Positions 45,925-57,640 of a stretch of 64,000 bases of DNA are shown in pieces. The stretch's first letter is position 1. Each line of letters begins with the position of its first letter. A program made the translations under genes and the position numbers. Below the pieces are notes generated by a model. It was not told where the DNA came from. It ran no database searches and was given only the letters and a program-made list of their open reading frames with translations. The stretch is from Buxus sempervirens (taxonomy: Eukaryota > Streptophyta > Magnoliopsida > Buxales > Buxaceae), in assembly GCA_947561395.2 (NCBI GenBank), contig OX387187.1, positions 32,965,829 through 33,029,828 of the forward strand, written 5' to 3'.

Positions 45925-48737
45925 TGTAAGGACCTAAAATTGTCTTTTGAATTTTGACCAAGTCAAACAATTGACCGGTCAAAGTATTTTTATTTTAGAC
46001 TTTTGGTTGGTGCTAAACACCTAACTTCCTACCCGCACATATACCAAATCCCAACTCCTCTTAAAGAAACCCTAGCCTTTCACAACACATCACTTTTTAT
46101 GTTTTGTTCTTTTCTCTTAGCCGCCACTCACCCCCTTTCACATCTAACCTTCTCTTTTTTCCTCTCCTTCATCCCACTCACTTCCCTTCTTCTCTCACAT
46201 CTCCTTCTTATATCTTTACCTCCTTGATTTAATGTTCTTGGATTAGCAAAAGAAGACAAAGGAGGGGAAGAATATAATTTTAAGGCTTCATACAAGTAAG
46301 TGGGTTTAATGGATTTCTCATGACTTTGTGCATTATGTTTTTGTTTCTAATTGGATGATTTATATGAGTTATTATAAATCTGCTCTTGTCAAGAGGGAAC
46401 TCAAACATGTTTAATTTTGTGGGTTGTTATGCTCCTCCTCTTTAATTAAGTATTCTGGTTTGATTACATCAATATGGTTTAATCGGGTTCAACAAAAAAA
46501 AAAATAGTAATAATAATGAAAAGGGGAAAGAAGGGAAAACCAACGAAACGTGGCTGGGTTGTTTTGTGTTGAATAAACTACTGTTCAATAAACTACTATT
46601 GAATAAACGTGGCTAGTCTCTTGTTCAATAAACTATTCAAAGTTGTTTTGATGTTGAAATGGGTCTGTTCGTACATGTTTATTGAATTTTAATGGTGCTG
46701 TCATTATCCTCTTTTCTCTTGTATCAGATGTGTGTTGACTTGTCTTATTTAAGTATGTTGGAAAACCATTAAACCCCTTTTTCATGTGTACACAATCGGC
46801 CCTTTATCTGGTTTTCCTGTTCATGTTTATTCATTTGTCATGAAACAATAGAAGCTCCTGGACCGAGAACAGTAAAAGCAAGTGAATGATGCTCATGAAT
46901 AGTGAGCAATAAATGAATGATGCTCATGAATAGTAACAATAAAATAAAAGAAGAGAACCGATGAAGTCCTCCTCCTTTAGTGGAGGATGACCTCATCATA
47001 CAAAGCTTTAGCATAAATCAAGCCCATAGGGTTGCACTCCAGCAACCATTTTAAAACCCACGCTAAATTGTTCTCTTCTCGTCATCATCCCTTAGTGGAT
47101 GATGACATCATCATCTAGCAAAAGTCCATTAGCATAGGAGCATGTTTGGTTCTTCTCATTATAACCGTTTTAAATTAGTATTTAGATTTCTTACGTTGGG
47201 TAATACAAATGCATGCTATTCACCTTGTCATGAGGGTTATTTTATCATGAGGGTTGCTATTGGATATTAGTATTACTAGTATCTTGAAAAGAGATAAAGT
47301 GATGGGATTGGCTATTATGTCTTTTAGTTAAAGTGGAAGAAAGAGAAGGAGATGGGGTTGTTTCATGTACCATAACATAAGTATACACCCTATTGTTGTT
47401 TATATATTTGAAATTATATGAATTGGTGGAATGTTTAATAATTGTTAAAATTAAATCAAAACATGGCATGTTGAGTTGGTAGTTGTAAATGAAACATGAT
47501 TATATGGATATTAGTACTACTAGTATCTTGATACTAGTCTAGTACCCAGCACCAAGTGTTGTTGGGAGATATAATTTTTGTACTACTGGCACGAGTTGCT
47601 AGTTCAGTACCCAAAATTTTGAGATGTCGGAGATGATGATTAAATTGTACTGCTAGCCACGTTAGTTCAGTACCTGGTGTGTGATTAACCACTGGGATGA
47701 TTGTGATGCGATTGTACTGCTAGTGGCAAGGGTTCACTAGTCCAGTATCCAATATGAAGACTGGCAGACACCTATATGGTGGTACTTCTAGTTGTGAGGC
47801 CACACACTAGTTAAGTAGTCTGTCAGGGACGTTCTATTGGGAGTGTGTTTACTGCTAGTCTATACTAGTTCAGTACCCAGTGAGGGACGCCCACTGGAAG
47901 AGGATATTGAAATGATTGTACTGTTCGCAGACATAATGCTAATTCAGTACCCAGCGTGACCTAGATGTCTACTGGGATGTGAGGATGATATTTGGTGGTT
48001 AATATTTCTTTACATTCGGTTATTTTATTTGTTATTTATATTTCTGCAAGGCATATGTCCATAAAAATCACAGGTAAGTGTTTCTAACACTTAGATTAAG
48101 GTTTATTTATTGTATCTCTTTATCATGTTTAATTTATTGTTCTCATGTTAGAATTTGTGATCCCTTATGTTTAATGTTGTTAATATTAAAATATATACGT
48201 AAATATGTTATGAACCCAACTTAGGAAAACTTTGCATATTTAATGATAATACTATTAAATACCTATTTGGTGTAAATATATTATTGAAATAAGGAATATT
48301 ATGCATATTCTCATGCGAGGTGTATTAGCCTCAGTTACTGGGTTTCTTTGAGACTCACCCCTTATATTTTTACAGGAAACCAACAATCTTGAGATAATGA
48401 AATGAGGTGATAGGATGGTGATTGGTATGATGAAAACATGTTGTTTAGATGTTATTGCCTTGGCAAGAACTTTGATGTTGATGTATTTTATGAACCATTG
48501 GGGTTCAAGATTGTATTTGGGTGTATTTGGATAAACCATGGTTCGAGTTGGTTCAATTTTGATTTTGAATTATTATTTTGGTTTAATTTCTGCTATAACT
48601 CTGATTGTAGAAATAGTAAGTGAAATTTAATAGTTCTATTGGGAAATAAATGTATTTTGGGATTCGCTTACGAGCAAGGTTACGCTCGGTCCTACTCACA
48701 CAATGTAAGTCGTGACGTGATGATTTAGGGCGTGACA
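45925..48737 (+). mobile_element. Solo LTR, Gypsy-like, 2.8 kb, with CCAAG target duplication, nested
   Basis: It starts TGTAAGGACCTAAAATTGTC and ends GATTTAGGGCGTGACA. The 5-bp repeat CCAAG lies at 45920-45924 and 48738-48742. An AAACCCTAGCC leader-like block lies about 145 bp from the start. The 46003-46227 open frame is LTR sequence with no domain. It is sited inside the LTR at 45610-50858. Confidence 0.82.
47500..47965. repeat. Degenerate tandem repeat, about 65-85 bp unit, around 7 copies
   Basis: The recurring core GTACT(G/A)CTAG ... CTAGTTCAGTACCCAG is followed by a GGGA(T/C)G-type spacer. It lies inside the nested solo LTR. Confidence 0.8.
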
Positions 48738-49009
48738 CCAAGTTTGTTGAAATCGGACACCGGACGAAGAAGTTATGGGCAGTTGAAGTTTCAGAAAAAC
48801 TGCCCATGTGGCAAAAATAGCTACAAAAGGCCAAATAAATTAATAAAATGAATAAAATAAATAAAAGAACATTTAATAAAAGATATTTTAATATTGCAAT
48901 GATAAAGAATCTTAAGATTTTTTAATAAAATAATAAGAAAATCAAATACAATCTTTAAATAAATCAAATTTAACAAAAATTTTCAAATCCAACATTTTAA
49001 AAACGTGCT

Positions 49010-49215
49010 CGCCTGTATTTAAAGTACGGGCAGGGCATGCCCGTACTTCAAATACGGGCAAACCTTCTAGAAGCGGGACAAGCGTCCCGTACGGAGGGAC
49101 AGCTGGCGATTCACGCGAGATTCGCGCACGAGGGCGGCGCGCCGGTATTTGAAATATGAGCAAGGCACGCTTGTAGTTCAAGTACGAGCAAGGCATGCCC
49201 GTAGTTCAAATACGG
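49010..49215. repeat. Cluster of GCCCGTATTT/AAATACGGGC inverted units
   Basis: Units such as GCCCGTACTTCAAATACGGG recur, each able to fold. 49022-49032 pairs perfectly with 49038-49048 around a 5-nt loop. Similar units recur at about 50030-50130. GC-rich against its surroundings. Confidence 0.8.
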
Positions 49216-50863
49216 ACACGAAATTTTGCCTATAAATAGAGGGCCAGCCCCCCCACCCCAATTTTGGTAAGCTGGTCCCCGCAAGCTGCTCTTTCCCTCT
49301 CCTTCTTGGCTCTTTCCACGTCCAAACTTTGTCCAGACTCTGTCCCACACAAAACCAAAACCCAAAATACCCAAATTGCCCTTGGATTGCACCATTTCCT
49401 TGCACATTCCATCCCTTTCAACCCAACAGTGAGGAACCCCTTGTCCATTTCGTTTTTGAAACTTAAAAGAGGTGCGGAAGTGCTGCCGAAATCCTCGGGG
49501 AACCACGACATAACCGAATCAAGAAGGTGGTGCTTGGGTAACATTTCTAGTGACTCTCTCTTTGATATAAAAGAATTGCTTTGTTTGAGCAACTTTAAAT
49601 TATTCTTATTTTACTATATTGTTACTAACCTGTTTATTATGTCTGGTATATTATGAGAAATCCCATGAGAGATGGGTGTTTGAATGCAAAATGGACAGAT
49701 GATAGTTTTACCAAAAGTCTAACAAAAGTGTCTAAATCAACATGATGCCCATGCACTCATTAAAGGAGGGAATTGTCCTTCCAAATCATCTCATGTATCC
49801 CATGCTCTCCCCTCTCCTTCCCTTCTTGAGATTGGTTGCAGTTGGTTAAAATAAAACCTCACATCTTTGAAGAATGCAAAAGAAAAGAAAAAGAGGCCTT
49901 TTAGGCCAAATGAAGTAAACATGACACTTTGAAGACGACAGAACTCAACAGAAGCCACCGGAACTCATAGGAAAGCAGCCAAATCAGTTCCAATCGGAAT
50001 TTCGGCAAAAATTGAAAATCAGGCAGAGACCGTATTTCCCATACAGTCCGGGCATGCCCGTATTTAATATATGGTTCGGCTTGACCCATATTAAAATTAC
50101 GGTTCAGACTAGACCGTATAATAAATACGGTCATTTGATAAAATAACTTAAAAAGTAATTTTTTTGGCCCTGTTGGACTCAATCCGACCCGAATCGGCTC
50201 GACCCGACCCAATGAGGTGCTAGGGCTATTCTTAACCCACTTATGGACCATAGGCTTAACCAGGCCCATCAAGGCCTCCTGGGCCCAAATTTTGACCAGC
50301 CCAAAACAGGCCCATTTTCAACAAACGGGCCCAAGGCCACTTGTTTAAATGCTATTGGGCCAAATCCAAGCCCAGTAAGCTTTAATAATATTTAATTACT
50401 TAAATAACATAAATAAACCAAAAAGGGTTAACCAATAACCCTACTGGGCCCAAGCCCAATCTTGGCACATTGCAAGCCTTCCCACGGGGCCCGTATTCGA
50501 CCCACTTCACTTAGATAAAAAGATAAAAAAAATGAAATAAAAAGGGGTCCACACTTTCAAAGGACCTCGCCAGACCAAAAAGTGACATGCTGGTCTAGGA
50601 ATGGTGAAATTGACTCAAAAAACCAAGGAGACCCAAGGGACCTATCAGACCGACGGGGCGGGCCGGGGTGTCTTAGGACTTCCCCGGACGTAATCGAGGA
50701 CTTAGCTAGATCTCTAATAAGCTGTAGACTAGACTTAGACCCGGATAGGCAATTCCTGTGTTTGCTTACACCTCTCAGGCAGTGGCGACTCCGAAAATCC
50801 TGAGGCACGCACAAACCACACGTGCACCCCGTGTGCGATCTAGATTTAGGTGCGCACACTCAC

Positions 50864-51493
50864 ACATTATAAAAAGATAGTAAATGTAACAATCAATGAT
50901 TTGCATGGTATTTTGAAAAGGTTAGTATGAGTATCTATAATTACCAAACCTTATGATTTTATTTTTGTACTTTTACCAACATTGAGACCTTGGTTGGCTT
51001 CTGGGAAGGCAATAGTGATCTACACCTAATGATTAGGGTCTGATAAGTCATAAACCTAGTTAAATTTAGGTTCAGATTTAGCCCCATTTGACCCTAACTC
51101 ATCTTGAACTCAATTTTAATCCATAGTATTTTCACAAATGTCTCACGTTAAAAAAAAATACATATCTTATAAATTTATATATATTACTAATTTATATATT
51201 TTGTTAAAAAAATTTCATATTTTATTGTTTTATAGTATCAGTTGAACTTGATTTCATAGCATCCCTCTCAAAGTGCTGGAACCAATGAAGGAGAAAATGC
51301 AAAGAATGTCATTATTAGGGTTTTACTTACATATGTATGTGTGTTCGCTTTTATTGTTGTATCTTTTACGCACTGCTGATCCCAAGACCGAATAAAGGAG
51401 GAGGGTAATTGTATCAAATTAGTAGTAGACGTAAAGCTCTTACTAAATCTAAACATGACATCCCCATTTTGATGGAAACTGACTTTTGATAAT
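50864..51493. other. Intergenic stretch
   Basis: AT-rich, no gene. Nothing further recognised. Confidence 0.45.
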
Positions 51494-51511
51494 AATGATA
51501 TGCATATGTGC

Positions 51512-52351
51512 TTTGCCTTAATTTGTTTGACTCTCGTCTCCTTTCATTTTCTTTTTTGTGTGTTTCCTTCTCCTTCCTGGTGGAGCGTGGTGTTTTCGTT
51601 GTGGGTCTTGTGCTACTATTCGGTCAAGTTTGGTGGTTGCCAGTTTGAATCCTTCGCAAATGGCGATAGAGACGGAGGATGAAGATGACCCTGATGGGAA
51701 CGATGAGCGGGGTTGCAGTTCTTTAATCAGTGGTGGCTCCGCAGATGCTGCAACCCCCGGTTTCATCCTTCCCTTTGTTTTGCTTTTGTTGGTTGCTGGT
51801 TGCATCGGTAGTATGAAAAGTGCTTCCCGCAGGTTTTTTGTGGGTCTTTTTGGCTCTGGCTTGTGGATGGTTAGGGTACAACAACTCCTTGCCGGTGAAA
51901 CCAATCTTAGTTGTTTCTAGGTGTTTTAGTTGGATGGTTCTTTTGTCGTGTGGAGATGCTGGACTCGATGGCATCTTTCAAATTCTCAATTTGTTACTTT
52001 TCTTAACCGTGATGAGTGTCGGTTTGCCGATTACTCTTCATCCCCTCACCATGTCGTTGACGATGGCGATCTTAACCCCTTTACTGGGATCTTCAATCCG
52101 TTTATACATGAACCCTCCGTCAGACTCTACCCATGTTTTTCAAGCGGTTTTATGTGGCTTAGGCAACAAGTCTGGCATTTTGTTAAGATTTGCAACAGCT
52201 TGGTTCGGATTTATGGATGTCATGGTACCTTGCATGTTCTCTTTACTTATGGGTTTTGTATGGTCTACGTGTTGTTTATGGCTTATACCCAATGCTCTTG
52301 TATTGTTGTTGTTTATCAATGAAAGTGCATAGCCGGGCTGTTTACCAAAAA
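51512..52351 (+). mobile_element. 5'-truncated non-LTR retroposon with 18-bp target duplication
   Basis: The flanks AATGATATGCATATGTGC (51494-51511) and AATGATATGTATATGTGC (52352-52369) differ at one base. The insert ends GGGCTGTTTACCAAAAAA, a plant LINE-style 3' end with an A-run, preceded by TTTATCAATGAAAGTGC. The T/G-rich body has open frames on both strands (for instance a 120-residue frame at 51558-51920), but none matches RT, RNase H or a host protein I know. It is most likely LINE 3' sequence. Confidence 0.72.
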
Positions 52352-52369
52352 AATGATATGTATATGTGC

Positions 52370-54959
52370 GTACATAAATATTTATATATATTTACGCATA
52401 TAACAAAGTGGCCAAACTTTTTGATGAGCTTAAATCCGATCCAAATCTTATTTCCGGCTACAAATGAAGCCCAATCCAAACCCAGGACTCTTATTTGGGT
52501 TGGGTCACGTAGGCTTTATGCAGCCCAATTAAATTTAAGCCTCTGGTGGGAGCATCTGGAACCAATATGGGTTAATCTTTGCCATCTCTCTCCCTAATCG
52601 TTGGCCTTCTTCTAGAAAAGGCCAAAGTATTATGCCACGTTGCACTCAAGTTGTCCAATTAGAGTGGCCGAAAATGACGTCGCACCATTAAAAAAATGGA
52701 GGGCTTCACGAGGTGACACGTGCCAAAATCTCATGCCAATGTGTTGCGCTGTCCACCGCTCAAGTGGCTTTTAGATCTAAGTGGATGTGGGTCCCAGATG
52801 TAGGTAGTTCATCTAACCAATGATTGAAGTTTGTCTATTACACGACGACCCAATTTACCGTCTCCTGCGTCATCACAATCAACGGTTCTGGATGGATACC
52901 ATGTCACTATATTTTATGATTATAAAAAAATTTTAAATTCTTTTTAGGATTAAAAGATGAATATCAATTTGACTAGCTAACAAACAAGCCAAAAGATTTA
53001 TTGTTTTAATAATAACTAGCAATCATTTAGGTTAAGCTTACGAAACAAGGTAGGCACTTCCTTGTATTTTTTATTTGCCTAAAATGATGGCTTGCCATAA
53101 GTGCTTTAAACTGATTAATTATATTAGCTTAAGATGTATGGATTTTGTTTGAAAAAAAAATTAAAAGTTATCATGGTAATGGGACTGAATAGAGGTTATG
53201 ATGATGATGATGTTCCCTTCTAGTTTTGGGTATCTTGTAGTATATGTTGATGATGTGGGATGCACTTAGCCTATATTTTAATATTTATTTTATTAAATAC
53301 ACACACGAGAGCGTTTCATCTGGAGCCACTCAGTGGTGCCAACGCATGGATGTATGCCATTTCAAGAGGGGGCCCCACATATTCAAATTCCATCCCAACC
53401 GGTGGTTTCACGGAATCACCGGATTTTGGCTGTAGGGGAAATGCTTTCTACACACACGCACACATTATTATGTCTTGTGTTTGTCTAAATCGCTATTGCT
53501 AAGGTTACAGTGACAATTTGAATATTTTGAAGTAATTTGTTTTATACTTTTTTTTTTAAAAGTACATTGCCCTTCTATTTTTTTTTTTTTGGGGTTATAT
53601 TTGTTACAGACACTGTCTGCTTAATACATAGGCAATATACACGTACGCAATCATTATACTTATCTTTTTGGGGAGCGAGGCTTCAAAAGAACAACTTGAA
53701 TAATTTAAAATGTTTTGGTTAAAGATGAGTAATAAAGCACTCTTTCTTTGATTCGGTGAAGATAGATTTTGAACCAATGTCTTAAATATAAACATTACAA
53801 GGCTTTGACAGTACCGTTGCAAGTGGCATCCTCGCATTTTGTTTTCACTTAACCATTAAGAAACTCTTGATACATAATTAAGGAGCTAAATTATAGTACT
53901 GCAAATATACCATACTTGAAAAATCATGCAAAATGTGTATCTATTTATCATAGTAGGTGCATCCTAGAATTTTATCAATTTGTATGTATGTATATATTGC
54001 CTTTTTTAGAATTATAATATCGATCTATTGATACAAGTTTTCATTCTTGTGAAGATTTGTTTTGTAATATATATATATATATATATATATATTGATCTTT
54101 TTCAGTACCTTAGAAAAGCTTCTTTTATATAGGTTCATGAAATCATAGAAAATTATAAATTTCATCACTTACAAAAGCATAACCATTTAGGTCTTATAAA
54201 TAGAAAACATCTTTTTTTTTTGTTTAAGCCACTCCATTATTGAAATGATAGCCTTGGTTGCCAAGTGAGGAGATAAAAGGTTCCAAGTTCTTCTTTTCTT
54301 ATATGGAGTTGATAAAAAGGTTGTTCTTTTTTGCTTTTTAATTGCTCTTATCTAAATCAAGATCCTTTTCAAGGAAAAATCCCCAACCATTACTTTATGT
54401 ATGCCTCTTTTTTGCTCTTTTGGGTATGAAGAGATAAAAAAATAAAAGAAAAAGGCAATATTAATAAAGTTGGAACTTCCCTTACCCATAGTGATAAAGT
54501 TGCATTGAGTGTTTGGATAGTGAGAATATATTAGGACCAGGATGTCTGAAGTTGAAAGAAATTATGCCATTTTCATTAAGAATGGCTATGATATCTGTCA
54601 AGAATAGAAATCATGAAATCATCTGCACCCAATTTCTTGTGCACCCTTTCACTAGCCAACTGTAATTAGTGCATCCCACTTGAAAAATTATTTCCCTCGC
54701 ATGAAATGATTCTTTAAAATGCAGATGCATCAATCGCAATTAGTGGATGCATGGGTGCATGAGAAATTAGGTACATACCATACATAAAACATTATTTGTC
54801 ATGCTTTGCTATGCTAATGGTGAGCAAAGGATGGCAAATAATGTTTCATTTTGTTTTTTTTAGTTTAGTTATATATTGATTATATATATTATATTCCAGA
54901 TTTAAATTCTTTTAAAATATTTTAAGTTTTTTTAATCTAAATCATAAAATGGTGATTGT
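52370..54959. other. Intergenic stretch upstream of TPS
   Basis: No gene recognised. 52.6-52.9 kb is more GC-rich, with a CCACGT and CGTCA-type motif cluster; the rest is AT-rich. (TA)n microsatellite at about 54069-54092. Confidence 0.45.
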
Positions 54960-55320
54960 GACCCTATGATTGCGCCGCATGTTAAACCGTATTTCAGGCT
55001 TTGCACACTATGGCTTGTCACACTAGCTACGAAGTCGTGTCTCCGCACTGCTACAGCGCAGTCGTAGAAAAGTTGAGCGTGACGTGTCGGGCATTAATAC
55101 AAAATACTCGCGCTGGATACGTGTACGGTGCCGAATCGACTGGTCATAATATTTTGTCCTTTCGCGGTCACACCAGAGTCCTTTCAGATCTGGCGAGGCG
55201 ACAAATTCTGGGCCTTCTCCCCTACTCAAGGAAACAAAATGAGTCAGGAGTCGACTCGGATGTGGACTCGCTCAATGACGTCAAGCAGACAACCGCACGA
55301 TTATAATGCCGAAAAGAGAA
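54960..55320. other. GC-richer island of unknown nature
   Basis: About 360 bp stand out in an AT-rich setting and hold overlapping open frames on both strands (55001-55306 plus, 55023-55229 minus). None resembles a known domain. It contains a palindromic TGACGTCA-type bZIP site near 55276. It could be a distal promoter element of TPS or a decayed exon or transposon. Confidence 0.35.
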
Positions 55321-55449
55321 ACAAAAAAGTGCAAATGAAATGTTACTATGTCTGCCTCACTAGGGTTTTAGTTGTCTGATCAGACATGATTTCGAATTTT
55401 TATAGACAAGTGAATGGAGATCTTGGGATCCAATGCTTGTTTACCAATT

Positions 55450-55690
55450 ACCACAAAAGTGGTAGCCCAATGGTATTCCTATATGATTTGGAGGTCTTAG
55501 AATCAAATCCCCAGGTAGGCATGGGTTAAACCTAAGGATTGGACCAGCGCCTACAAGGTTCATTGCAATTTTTGTGGTATTGTGGTTAAAGCGAGAATGA
55601 TTCATAGCTTTGGCACAATCCAACATTCCGCAGTAGGGAGGAAGCCATTAAGTTGCATGCCATCTAGGTTTTTGATGAATGTGTTTCCTG
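55450..55690 (+). mobile_element. Possible tRNA-derived SINE
   Basis: A box A-like TGGTAGCCCAATGG at about 55460-55473 and a box B-like AGAATCAAATCCCC at about 55499-55512 lie at the spacing usual for an internal Pol III promoter. The ends and target duplication were not found. Confidence 0.3.
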
Positions 55691-56124
55691 TGGTGCACTA
55701 GAGTCGGTGGTGCCATGCTACCACTATCTGGGATGGGGTTAGTGGGTGTGGGTCCCCCTATTGACACAGGCATCCATCCATCTCTTTCACTCTAGTATCA
55801 CAAAATGACACCAGAGGAAATGGTTTCATTTTTGATGGAAATAGCAAATGTCGCAATATTCAAGTACAAAAATACGAAAGATCTTTTAAATTTTTGGAAT
55901 TAATTATCCTTTTTTCTTGTACAATCCTCGAGACAAGTCAGGCAGGTTGGGCTAAACTCGAACTCACAGTTATTTGTTTAATTAGCCTCATTTCCATCCC
56001 TAATTTAATAATAATAATAATAATAATAATAATTAAAAAAAAAACAGAAAAGAAGAGGGTGAGAGTGTTGAGGAGGACAGGTAAACCGTATTCCTTGATA
56101 ATCACTGCAACAAAATCCAAATAA

Positions 56125-56275
56125 AAGATCGCAGTTCCCAAAATTTGCATTCATGGAAGGTAACCAAGTGGCGGATGCGCTGGCTAAGCATGCTATCGAC
56201 AGGTTCTCTTGTTCTTGGATACATGTACCCCTCGTTTCTTGTAAATATCTTACTTGATGAAAAAAACTACAATCA
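56125..56275 (+). mobile_element. LINE RNase H/3' end fragment
   Basis: FMEGNQVADALAKHA followed by a short tail and stop is the C-terminal RNase H motif of plant L1 LINEs. It ends at the TACTTGATGAAAAAAACT region. It lies about 0.2 kb upstream of the probable TPS transcription start. Confidence 0.7.
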
Positions 56276-56419
56276 TAATCTCAACTCAACAGGAGCATAA
56301 GGTACAGAAGCCCGTATTCAACCGAGTCGAAGCCGAGTTAACGAAACTACGGTGGGAAGAGTTGGTTGGTAGAGGGGGGCGGAGTTAACCACGGTTCTGA
56401 AACCAAGAGCAAGTTAATT

Positions 56420-56480
56420 GTTTCAGTTCTCTTTCATTCGTCACAAGACTCGCTACAGAGACAGAGGGAGAGGGAGGTAT

Positions 56481-56511
<31 letters not shown>

Positions 56512-56866
56512 ATCAAATGCTTTATAAAATGCCACAAGGCTTCATCACTTGTTAGAGTTGAAAAAGAAAGGAAAGAAAAAGGAAGAAGGGAGAAAAGAAT
56601 CTCTCTGGTACTTTATGGCTTCTTTCTTTTCTCCACGATCTCAAAGGTGAGACCGGATTCTCGTCTCTTTATTAAGCTTTCAGTCTATGCCGACTTCTCT
56701 CAGCTCCCATTTCAGTAAATGTTTTACTTTCTGCCACTTCTGCACAGACCCCAAAGCTCATGTGAGCATGGTTAGAGGTTTTGTTCTTGTTACCTTTGCT
56801 GCGAAGTAAATCCTTTCTCTGAATCTGTCTCGTCTGTTTGTCTTCCTTGTCTACTCCTTTTTACAC

Positions 56867-56913
<47 letters not shown>

Positions 56914-57640
56914 GTTTTTGCTCTGTGCTGTTGGGTGTGTGTGGTTGTTTGATGGAATCGGGGTTGGTTATGCATTTATGGAGAATGTTGGGAGATTTTG
57001 TTGCATGAGTACGCAATCCAAGTGTTATTGGATTTTGTTAATTTCTATAAGGGTTGGAATTAATCCTCAAGAATAATTGATTTTAAGTCAGTTTTGCTGC
57101 TGGGGTACTTCGAAAATTCGAATCATCTACTCATTTCGTCAGTTTTTTTTTTCATCCGCCCCGTTCCATTTGTACTGTTAAATATAATTTTTTTTGAATT
57201 GTTTTTTTTCTTGAGTATTAGTTGTTCATGAGAATATGAAGAGATTTTAGTTGTTGAGATCACTTTTTTTTTTAATAGTATTTTTCCCCGTTTTGTGCTC
57301 TGTGGAGTTTTTGTTTTTTTGTTTTTGTTCTTAATGTTATTCGTTCATCGCTCTGAGTTACTAAAGGAATCTTTGAGGAATCGGGATGTGTCTTGGATTT
57401 TGCATGTCTTTGAATGATCTAATTGTCTCGAAAGAGTTCCTGAAAATAATTTGTTGCTCGAGTTATATGATCTGTTCTACTTCTCAAGCTATTAAGAGTA
57501 ATTTTCATCCCACGTTATGATTTTATCTTGTCATGGGATTATTGTGGAACTTGTTCTTTGGTAGGTAAAAGAGAGAAGAGGAACCAGCATAGTCTTCTTC
57601 CTGTTTCCAGCTAACCCCGAGTGTTTATCAGTATCACACC
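56420..57640 (+). promoter_or_regulatory. TPS leader: two 5'UTR exons, one intron, GA/CT repeats
   Basis: A donor AAAG|GTGAGA (intron from 56647) and an acceptor GGTAG (57561-57564) fit a 918-bp leader intron, a common feature of class II TPS genes. The first leader exon carries (GA)n at 56484-56511, and the intron carries (CT)n at about 56872-56911. Such repeats are targets of plant GAGA-binding (BPC) proteins. The second leader exon (57565-57640) has no ATG. The transcription start is not determined; no clear TATA box. Confidence 0.6.
56615..57568 (+). CDS. Upstream ORF in the TPS leader (11 codons, spans the leader intron)
   Basis: ATG at 56615 encodes MASFFSPRSQR. The last codon is split by the leader intron: AG at 56645-56646 joins G at 57565, followed by TAA at 57566-57568. 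In unspliced RNA the same codon is AGG and the next is TGA, so the peptide is identical in both forms. An earlier ATG at 56517 would give another short ORF if transcription starts upstream of it. Translational control is an inference. Confidence 0.5.

Larger units (their letters stand above)
45610..50858. mobile_element. Gypsy (Tat-like) solo LTR, 2.4 kb, split by a nested solo LTR
   Basis: It starts TGTTAACACCTGATTTTTGC and ends TTTAGGTGCGCACA. The reverse complement of the end, TGTGCGCACCTAAA, mirrors the start. The 5-bp repeat CTCAC lies at 45605-45609 and 50859-50863. The inserted LTR at 45925-48737 accounts for 2818 bp of the span. A TGGCGACTCC block at 50783-50792 resembles the sequence next to primer-binding sites of Tat elements; if so, the true LTR end could be near 50775 and part of the internal region retained. 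Pyrimidine-rich and palindromic repeats occur inside. Confidence 0.6.

Noticed and set aside
43192..48737. Single large element bounded by TGTCACGCCC inverted ends
   Set aside because: Each end belongs to its own solo LTR with a distinct 5-bp duplication (ATTAT and CCAAG), so they are two insertions.
56517..56555. Earlier upstream ORF (MLYKMPQGFITC) in the TPS leader
   Set aside because: Possible, but depends on a transcription start upstream of 56517 that cannot be fixed from sequence; mentioned only in the leader ORF entry.
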